This document shows positions 7,878 to 12,582 of a stretch of 12,582 nucleotides of DNA, piece after piece. Position 1 is the stretch's first letter. Every line of letters starts with the position of its first letter. Both the position numbers and the translations under genes were made by a program. The notes below the pieces were generated by a model, which saw only the letters and a list, made by a program, of their open reading frames with translations, was not told the DNA's origin and made no database searches. Origin of the DNA: Lentisalinibacter sp037382365 (GTDB taxonomy: Bacteria; Pseudomonadota; Gammaproteobacteria; Steroidobacterales; Woeseiaceae). The stretch covers positions 1 to 12,582 of the forward strand of contig JARRPZ010000115.1 of the NCBI GenBank assembly GCA_037382365.1, given 5' to 3'.

Positions 7878-8420
7878 ATGGACATCGAACAGTTTATATC
7901 TGATTGCATTGCTGCAAATGAAGAAGCGGAGGCCCAAGCTGCCGTCAATGCAGTGCTCGCCCGCGCTGTCTCCAGACCTGACGCCGTGCTGGCTGCGCTC
8001 GGCGATCCCGCGAAGGCTGAACTCAATGTGCTTCTAAGGTCGCCATCACTGACGATATTTGCTGCCACGTGGACACCTCGGATGAACCTCATGCCCCATA
8101 ACCACAGGATGTGGGCGAACATAGGAATCTATACGGGCCGTGAGGACAACATTTACTGGAAGCGGACCTCGCAGGGAATCAAGGCATACGGCGCTGACGC
8201 CCTGTGTGTCAAAGACACGGCAATGCTGCCGGAAGACGTCGTGCATTCCGTTACCAATCCATTACAGCGATTTACGGGTGGCATCCATATTTACGGCGGG
8301 GACTTCTTCGATACGCAGCGCAGCCAGTGGAATCCCGAGACTCTGCAGGAGGAGCCATCGGACGGGGCAGTAATTCGGAGGATCTTCGAAAGGGAGAACG
8401 AAAGACTAGGCATAGACTGA
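7878..8420 (+). CDS. Cysteine-dioxygenase-like cupin protein
   Basis: The protein has 180 residues from ATG 7878. The second half is a double-stranded beta-helix: PHNHRMWANIGIYTGREDN (residues 73-91) supplies the metal-ligand candidates H74 and H76 with E89 nearby, and DVVHSVTNP (120-128) supplies H123. It is followed by GGIHIYGGDFF (134-144). This pattern is that of the predicted metal-dependent, cysteine-dioxygenase-related cupins; substrate and metal are not known. The first 55 residues are helical and non-conserved. TTG 7830 would extend the protein by 16 residues, but the added stretch is not family-like, so I prefer the ATG although its ribosome binding site is poor. It is convergent with the next, minus-strand gene, 51 bp away, with no obvious shared terminator. 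Confidence 0.75.
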   Translation: MDIEQFISDCIAANEEAEAQAAVNAVLARAVSRPDAVLAALGDPAKAELNVLLRSPSLTIFAATWTPRMNLMPHNHRMWANIGIYTGREDNIYWKRTSQGIKAYGADALCVKDTAMLPEDVVHSVTNPLQRFTGGIHIYGGDFFDTQRSQWNPETLQEEPSDGAVIRRIFERENERLGID

Positions 8421-8471
8421 GAGGCTGTGCCAATTCCGACATGTGTGTTCGCTGCTGGTCACGAGGCGGCC

Positions 8472-9050
8472 TTACCGATGCTTCCGAATCGTCCTGACGA
8501 TCCGTCCCGAGTATCTATCCACGACGCGGCTGATTCGGTAGACGTTCTCATGTAGGGATTCCACCTCATAGTTCCGCTCCGCAAGCACACTGAACAAGGT
8601 ATTGAGACCGTCGATCCCATAGCCGAAATTCCCGTCTGCATATGCCATGAGAATCTTATTCAGCCCTGGATCACGTGGGCTGATTTCGAATGATACGGTC
8701 TCGTCGTGCTTATCCAAGTAATGTTTGACCGCAGCCCCTACGATGCCGCTGATCAGCGTCGCGGCGAATCCCAAACCAGCGATGCCGAATTCGAGTGATC
8801 CGTGCCGGGCGTGCACGATCTCCGGCCTCGGCCCTTCCGCCTTCGAAATGTCCACATAGCGGTTGAAAGGACGCGCGTCTTCTCCAAAGAAACGATCAGC
8901 GCGCTCGAGATCTCCAGCCTCAAGCAGTTGCGCGAACTCGTTCACCTGGCTGAGGTCCGCCGAAATCCATCCGACCTCGTAAAGATTGGCTAGCTCGGAT
9001 CCGAACCGGACCCGGATAGCACCATCCATTTTGGATGCATCGATCGCCAT
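8472..9050 (-). CDS. Hypothetical protein with one membrane segment
   Basis: A 192-residue protein I do not recognise. ATG 9050 is chosen because a perfect AGGAGG lies 2-3 nt further upstream than usual minimal spacing allows to be ignored, and longer frames to 9200 lack such a site. Residues 1-80 look soluble and acidic (AQLLEAGDLERADRFFGED). A hydrophobic helix follows at about 87-108 (FGIAGLGFAATLISGIVGAA), then a charged turn (KHYLDKHDE). The C-terminal half is soluble, contains NFGYGIDGLNTLFSVLAERNY, and ends in a very basic tail (RIVRTIRKHR). There is no signal peptide. The single mid-protein membrane helix flanked by two soluble parts suggests a membrane-tethered or oligomerising protein. 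It is the only complete minus-strand gene in the window and is divergent from the esterase gene. Confidence 0.7.
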   Translation of the reverse strand: MAIDASKMDGAIRVRFGSELANLYEVGWISADLSQVNEFAQLLEAGDLERADRFFGEDARPFNRYVDISKAEGPRPEIVHARHGSLEFGIAGLGFAATLISGIVGAAVKHYLDKHDETVSFEISPRDPGLNKILMAYADGNFGYGIDGLNTLFSVLAERNYEVESLHENVYRISRVVDRYSGRIVRTIRKHR

Positions 9051-9441
9051 ACTCCTCCTGATTCTCCTTTTCGTGGATCGCGGCCGCGGATCGGCAACGT
9101 ATCCCGAGTCGCTCTGTGGATAGACAGCAGCTGAAGCGGTGCAGTCGTATGACTCCACGGTATTCTGCATCCAGTTGGAAGAGCAGATTACCAAGTGCAA
9201 CCGAAGGTGACATCATCCGGCCACTGTCGGTGCAATCCAAGCAAGCGTAGACGCACCGTCCATACATGCCAGGAAACGCATGCCGTGCTCAATGGTGGCG
9301 TCTCAGCTTTTGCGTTATGTTGACAACCGGTTGTGACCTGGTTCACGGATGTGGTTTAAAGCAGTGCATCTGGCCGCTGTGGAACCCACAGAACGCCAGG
9401 AACGAGAGCGCGACTCGAATAAAGAAATGGGAGAGAGCGAA
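9051..9441. other. Divergent intergenic region before the GDSL esterase gene
   Basis: This 391-bp spacer lies between the minus-strand ATG at 9050 and the esterase ATG at 9442. It contains AGGAGGAGT next to the minus-strand start, a CRP-like site at 9332-9347, and a 12-bp palindrome ACAACCGGTTGT at 9323-9334 that overlaps a perfect TTGACA hexamer (9320-9325). No matching -10 lies 16-18 bp after that hexamer. Frames running through 9051-9267 on the minus strand show no family resemblance. Confidence 0.5.
9332..9347 (+). promoter_or_regulatory. CRP/Vfr-like binding site
   Basis: TGTGA-CCTGGT-TCACG matches the CRP consensus TGTGA-N6-TCACA at 9 of 10 defined positions. Its centre is about 102 bp before the esterase ATG, a usual distance for control of that gene. 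A second palindrome (9323-9334) overlaps its left half. The match suggests catabolite or cAMP control of the secreted esterase; CRP itself is not encoded here. Confidence 0.5.
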
Positions 9442-10593
9442 ATGAAACGTATCAATCGTCTGACGGGCCTGGTAGCGGCGCTGGCTGTGGTTATAGTCGC
9501 GGTGCCGGCCGCGGCGGCCGACATCGACGACGTCGTGTTCTTCGGTGACAGTCTGTCTGATACCGGAAACGTCTGGTTCGCAACGGGGGGATTTCCCCCA
9601 CCCCCGTACTTTCAGGGCAGCGAAGGTGCGCCGCCAGAATACACCGGTGGCCAGTGGTCCGACCCATTCGGGCCATCCTGGCCGACGCTCTTTGCGTCGA
9701 GGTTCGGCGTGACGGCAACGCCCTCGGTGGTGCCCGTACCATTCTCCAACAACTATGCCTGGGGAGGTGCACGGACCGGCGTAAATCCAGACGCAGCCGG
9801 TGTGCCCTGGCTGGACCAGCAGGTTGCGCTCTACGCCGCGAGCCTGGGCGGCAGTGAGCCGGGTCCCGGCACGCTCGTCTCGATCATGATCGGTGGTAAT
9901 GATGTCGCCAACAATCTCGGCAATCAGGCGGCGCTTGAGGCCGGTATCGCGAGCATCATCAACCAGACGATTAATCTCTACGATCTGGGTATTCGCCAGT
10001 TCTTGATAGCCAACGTTCCTGATATCGGCGCAACGCCTCGCTTCCGGGAGGAAGATGAAGCCAGGCCCGGGACTGCCGCGTTCGCCACCGCCTGGACGCA
10101 GAGATGGAACGCCGCCCTGGAGATCGCCCTGGACCAGCTGGAGCTACCGGGGGCGGTGATCGATTTCTTTGATTTCTTCGATTTCTCCAAGGACCCGGAA
10201 CTGCTGGCGGTGTTCGACAATACGACCGACGCCTGTCTCACTGCGACCTCGATCTGCGACGATCCGCCGTCGTACTTCTACTGGGATTCGTTCCATCCGT
10301 CATCCACCAGCCATGCGTTACTGGCTGAGGGCTTGTCTCGAAAGGTTGTCTCCACGCGCTTGCAACAGCTTCTTGCCGCCGTCACGGGTGTCGGTCCCGG
10401 CAAGAGCCTGGCCAGCAAGGTAACCCGGGCACATCGGAGTTACGCGCGTCGCGACACTCAAGCCACCTGTGGCGTGCTACGTGCCTTCTCGAATCAGGTA
10501 AGAGCACAGGCCGGGAAGCAGCTGACTGACGCCCAGGCGACCGAGTTGGGGTCGCATGCCAACACCATCAGGGAGGCTATCGGCTGCGACTGA
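9442..10593 (+). CDS. Secreted GDSL-type esterase/lipase with C-terminal FIMAH-like domain
   Basis: A 383-residue exported hydrolase of the SGNH/GDSL superfamily. Residues 1-26 are a signal peptide (VPAAAA before DIDD). Block I is FFGDSLSDTGN (33-43, nucleophile S37), block II is NYAWGGARTG (104-113), block III is GGND (151-154, oxyanion N153), and block V is WDSFHPS (281-287, D282 and H285). The catalytic set is complete. After the hydrolase domain comes an extra helical region (about 314-382: GKSLASKVTRAHRSYARRD, CGVLRAFSNQVRAQAGKQLT) that resembles the FIMAH domain found at the C-termini of extracellular enzymes and surface proteins. The start is ATG 9442 after GGGAGAG; an in-frame upstream start at 9349 would hide the signal peptide behind 31 polar residues. 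Likely substrates are short- to medium-chain lipid esters; the exact one cannot be read from sequence. Confidence 0.88.
   Translation: MKRINRLTGLVAALAVVIVAVPAAAADIDDVVFFGDSLSDTGNVWFATGGFPPPPYFQGSEGAPPEYTGGQWSDPFGPSWPTLFASRFGVTATPSVVPVPFSNNYAWGGARTGVNPDAAGVPWLDQQVALYAASLGGSEPGPGTLVSIMIGGNDVANNLGNQAALEAGIASIINQTINLYDLGIRQFLIANVPDIGATPRFREEDEARPGTAAFATAWTQRWNAALEIALDQLELPGAVIDFFDFFDFSKDPELLAVFDNTTDACLTATSICDDPPSYFYWDSFHPSSTSHALLAEGLSRKVVSTRLQQLLAAVTGVGPGKSLASKVTRAHRSYARRDTQATCGVLRAFSNQVRAQAGKQLTDAQATELGSHANTIREAIGCD
10162..10188 (+). repeat. Three tandem 9-mers inside the esterase gene
   Basis: Three imperfect copies of GATTTCTTY encode DFF-DFF-DFS (residues 241-249) in the beta-strand just before the DPELL segment. 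Related esterases have a similar FDFF-like strand here, so the amplification probably keeps function. The tract is a plausible slip site. Confidence 0.6.
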
Positions 10594-10724
10594 ATCGTTT
10601 TGTCGTTGCAACGGAGCTTCTGACACCTCGTACGTAGCGATCAACTGATCCTGAGCATGAGCGGATAACGATCAGAGCTCCAGCCCGAATCCAGTGGGCA
10701 CGAGTAACGAGATAGGAGCAGGAA

Positions 10725-11129
10725 TTGTCGCGCCTCGGACTGCAGATCGTGAATGCGTGTCTTGGACTTATCACGGTCATTCTCGGCGGCGCCTCTTTCA
10801 TTCTGGGCGCAGATAGTCCCGTTTATCCTGACGACATGCTGTCTGTACCGTCACTGGACAGCAACCTGAGATTCTTCGGTGGTCTGAGCGCGGGTTTGGG
10901 GTTGACGTTAATCTGGCTCACGCCGTCGATCGAAAAGCACACGGTCCTGTTCAGGGCCATATGGCTCTGTGCGCTCGCAGGCGGGATCGGCAGGCTGCTT
11001 TCTGCAGCGCTGGTGGGATTGCCTGCCACACCATTGCTCGTCTTCACCATTATCGAGGTTCCGGGCGTGCCGTTGTTGATCTATTGGCAATATCGAGTAG
11101 CGGCTGTGGCGACACATCAACAGGCATAA
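10725..11129 (+). CDS. DUF4345 family membrane protein
   Basis: A 134-residue integral membrane protein with four hydrophobic segments (about 7-27, 50-66, 75-98 and 102-122). The block FFGGLSAGLGLTLIW followed by FRAIWLCALAGGIGRLLS and a LVGLP turn is typical of the DUF4345 family, whose function is not known. The start is TTG 10725, 6 nt after AGGAG (10714-10718); no ATG fits the N-terminal helix. It follows the esterase by 131 bp, and the short lipoprotein frame begins 8 nt after its stop, so those two are probably co-transcribed. Confidence 0.75.
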   Translation: MSRLGLQIVNACLGLITVILGGASFILGADSPVYPDDMLSVPSLDSNLRFFGGLSAGLGLTLIWLTPSIEKHTVLFRAIWLCALAGGIGRLLSAALVGLPATPLLVFTIIEVPGVPLLIYWQYRVAAVATHQQA

Positions 11130-11137
11130 TCGAGGCG

Positions 11138-11278
11138 ATGCGTGGAACTGCAATCCTTCTGATAGTCGTTATCTTCATGGCCTCTCCGGGTTGCGGGTCC
11201 TCCGACGACCGTGCAGATCCGAAGGATGACGGCATAGTCCGACTCGTCTTCAGCGAGGTCTTCAGCCCGGAATCTTGA
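11138..11278 (+). CDS. Very small putative lipoprotein
   Basis: A 46-residue frame beginning 8 nt after the DUF4345 stop. The N-terminus is a lipoprotein signal: MRG, a hydrophobic run (AILLIVVIFMA), then SPGC with Cys19 as the acylation site, followed by an acidic linker (GSSDDRADPKDDG). The rest is only about 14 residues (IVRLVFSEVFSPES). The clean lipobox and tight spacing favour a real gene. The shortness leaves two options: a genuine mini-lipoprotein, or the 5' remnant of a longer one, since the following 143 bp to the next gene are non-coding. I found no resumption of the protein in another frame. Confidence 0.45.
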   Translation: MRGTAILLIVVIFMASPGCGSSDDRADPKDDGIVRLVFSEVFSPES

Positions 11279-11421
11279 CCAGACTGCGGCCACTACGGCA
11301 ACCGATGGGTTCGAGACGGAGTCGGTTCCGCATTAGTTGTCGCGGCGCCTCGGATGGGGGCGTAACATTACCTTCGGGAGCAGGCAGACGGAAAATCCGA
11401 CAACAGTAAGGAGTGCTGCCG

Positions 11422-11838
11422 ATGAGTATGATTCTTAATCCAGCAAGAGACTTTTTCGAGGCGTGCGAGACGGGCAAGGGATGGGAAGCCTGCAGTCCGT
11501 ATTGTCATTCCGACGCGACGTTTTCCTCGCAAACTGACGCCCTGGCGGATATCTCCACTCTGGAAGGATATTGTGAGTGGATGAAAGATCTGTTTTCGCC
11601 GATTCCGGATGGTCATTACGAATTGAAATTCTTTGCGGCCGATGAAGCCGATGAATCGGTTGCGGCGGTCGCGGTATTCCACGGGACCCAGACCGGACCG
11701 GGCGGGCCCGTGCCTCCGACCGGCAAAAAAGTCGCGGCCGACTACACCTACCATATGATCTTCGAGGACGGACGGATCAGGCACATGACGAAGATCTGGA
11801 ATGACGCCATCAGCATGCGCCAGCTCGGCTGGGCGTAG
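11422..11838 (+). CDS. SnoaL-like (NTF2-fold) protein, ester-cyclase type
   Basis: A 138-residue cytoplasmic protein with the cone-shaped NTF2 fold shared by SnoaL polyketide cyclases, ketosteroid isomerases and many small hydrolases. Visible family features are the N-terminal helix DFFEACETGKGWEAC with the HSDATFSSQ strand, AVFHGTQTG (84-92), and the C-terminal GKKVAADYTYHMIFEDGRIRHMTKIWND region (101-128), where D107, H122 and D128 are candidate pocket residues. It ends in SMRQLGW, usual for the uncharacterised SnoaL-like subgroup. ATG 11422 is 8 nt after AAGGAG (11408-11413); GTG 11413 overlaps that site and is rejected. The substrate is unknown and there is no polyketide or steroid cluster around it. 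Confidence 0.82.
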   Translation: MSMILNPARDFFEACETGKGWEACSPYCHSDATFSSQTDALADISTLEGYCEWMKDLFSPIPDGHYELKFFAADEADESVAAVAVFHGTQTGPGGPVPPTGKKVAADYTYHMIFEDGRIRHMTKIWNDAISMRQLGWA

Positions 11839-11877
11839 AGTAATCCCTGCGGGCGGCTGCTCCTGCCAGTTGATTCT

Positions 11878-12582
11878 ATGTTTACCGACACGATCAGCTC
11901 ACGTGCCGCGCGCTTCGCATCCCTCGTCGTCGTCGGTCTTCTCGGCTCCTCTGCCGTGGTGGGGGAGGGCGAGGGCTGTCAGGGCGTTGGCGATTACTCC
12001 TACGTCTGCGGCCCGATCAGCGCGGAAGACCTGGTCCGGATCCCTGATACTGACTGGATAGTCGCGAGCGGTTTCGGCGGCGACGCTTCCCTTTATCTCG
12101 TCGATTCGAAGAACAAGACGTGGAGTGATTTTTATCCGGGAGACGAGCCTCGTTGTGCGTCATGATCCCCGACGGTATGGAGGCGAACAGTGTCGCTTCG
12201 TTTCCGGACGGTTCGCTGGTGGCGACCGTGCCTCTCCACACCGGGTTCGCCATAAACGAAGCGCTGGCCGGACGGCCGACGGGCGCTGTCCACAGTTGGA
12301 CGCCCGGTGCCGATGCGTTCGTGCAGATAGAGGGCACCGAGATGCCGTACGCCAATGGCATCGAAACGTCTCCGGATGGCAGGGAATTCTACGTCGCTTC
12401 ATCGGGGCTCCGACAAGTGCTTGCGTTCTCCAATAGCAATCCGGCGCGGCTGCTGCGGCGCAGTTCGACATTCTCCATCATCCCCGACAATCTCCATCTG
12501 GGCAGGGGAGGGAAGCTGCTCACTGCAGGCATGGCCGTCGCCGACTCGGTCTGCGGCGATGTGGCGTTGTCACTGGAGTTCG
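11878..12582 (+). pseudogene. SMP-30/arylesterase-like beta-propeller enzyme, frame-broken and partial
   Basis: Six-bladed beta-propeller hydrolases of the SMP-30/gluconolactonase/paraoxonase type bind Ca2+ and open lactones or esters. ATG 11878 opens a frame with a hydrophobic leader (residues 11-29) and the first-blade signature YVCGPISAEDLVRIPDTDWIVASG (E50 matches the first Ca ligand of paraoxonases). It continues to FYPGDEPR and then stops at 12163-12165. The protein resumes in the next frame at CVMIPDGMEANSVASFPDG (from 12156) and reads on through PYANGIETSPDGREFYVASSG to the right edge. About 50-65 residues expected between these points, including a HGLNIR...LYVV-type blade, are absent. 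The two frames overlap as ATGA at 12162-12165; an internal restart at that ATG has no good ribosome binding site. Call: one gene with an internal deletion and frameshift; the 3' end lies outside. Confidence 0.75.

Noticed and set aside
9051..9200. 50-residue N-terminal extension of the minus-strand hypothetical protein.
   Set aside because: The extension is unlike a conserved domain, has no ribosome binding site at its start, and includes the strong AGGAGG that serves ATG 9050.
9320..9348. Sigma-70 promoter based on the perfect TTGACA at 9320-9325.
   Set aside because: The hexamer 17 bp later (TCACGG) is not a -10 element; kept only as part of the overlapping regulatory site.
10604..10672. 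Palindrome CGTTGCAACG and a CTGATC/GATCAG pair after the esterase gene as a terminator.
   Set aside because: The arms are short or widely spaced and no T-run follows.

Overview
The window (12.6 kb, GC-rich) reads as chromosomal DNA of a free-living gammaproteobacterium. The evidence is a glutaminyl-tRNA synthetase close to the Pseudomonas/E. coli type, a TonB-dependent receptor with an EEIIVTARQREE TonB-box region, and several Sec-exported periplasmic or extracellular hydrolases. I see no tRNA, rRNA, CRISPR array, integrase, transposase or phage gene. No multi-gene system is evident that I could call undescribed.

Layout. Positions 1-543 (minus) hold the 5' end of a TonB-dependent receptor gene. 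It is divergent from glnS (893-2587, plus) across a 349-bp spacer with two TTGTATAC boxes. Positions 2588-3759 are almost gene-free, with at most one doubtful small acidic ORF, but they carry an unusual cluster of inverted repeats at 3184-3353. Positions 3760-5155 are an exported arylsulfatase gene that has lost its catalytic Cys/Ser-x-Pro/Ala-x-Arg segment together with its reading frame. A strong terminator hairpin follows, and then an intact PafA-type alkaline phosphatase (5247-6971). Next come a DsbA-fold isomerase of the 2-hydroxychromene-2-carboxylate isomerase family (7038-7685), a cysteine-dioxygenase-like cupin (7878-8420), and a minus-strand protein of unknown function with one membrane segment (8472-9050). 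A CRP-like site precedes a secreted GDSL esterase with a C-terminal FIMAH-like domain (9442-10593). A DUF4345 membrane protein, a 46-residue lipoprotein, a SnoaL-like NTF2-fold protein and a 6-bladed beta-propeller esterase/lactonase gene finish the window. The last gene also shows an internal deletion plus frameshift and runs off the right edge.

Taken together this is an accessory neighbourhood of nutrient-scavenging and small-molecule enzymes (outer-membrane uptake, phosphate-ester and sulfate-ester cleavage, lipid-ester cleavage) next to one housekeeping gene. No long operon is evident: most genes have their own ribosome binding site and gaps of 50-200 bp. The observations most worth checking are two independent genes with in-gene deletions that each remove roughly 45-65 codons and break the frame (sulfatase and propeller enzyme), the mutually exclusive inverted repeats at 3184-3296, and the FIMAH tail on the esterase.
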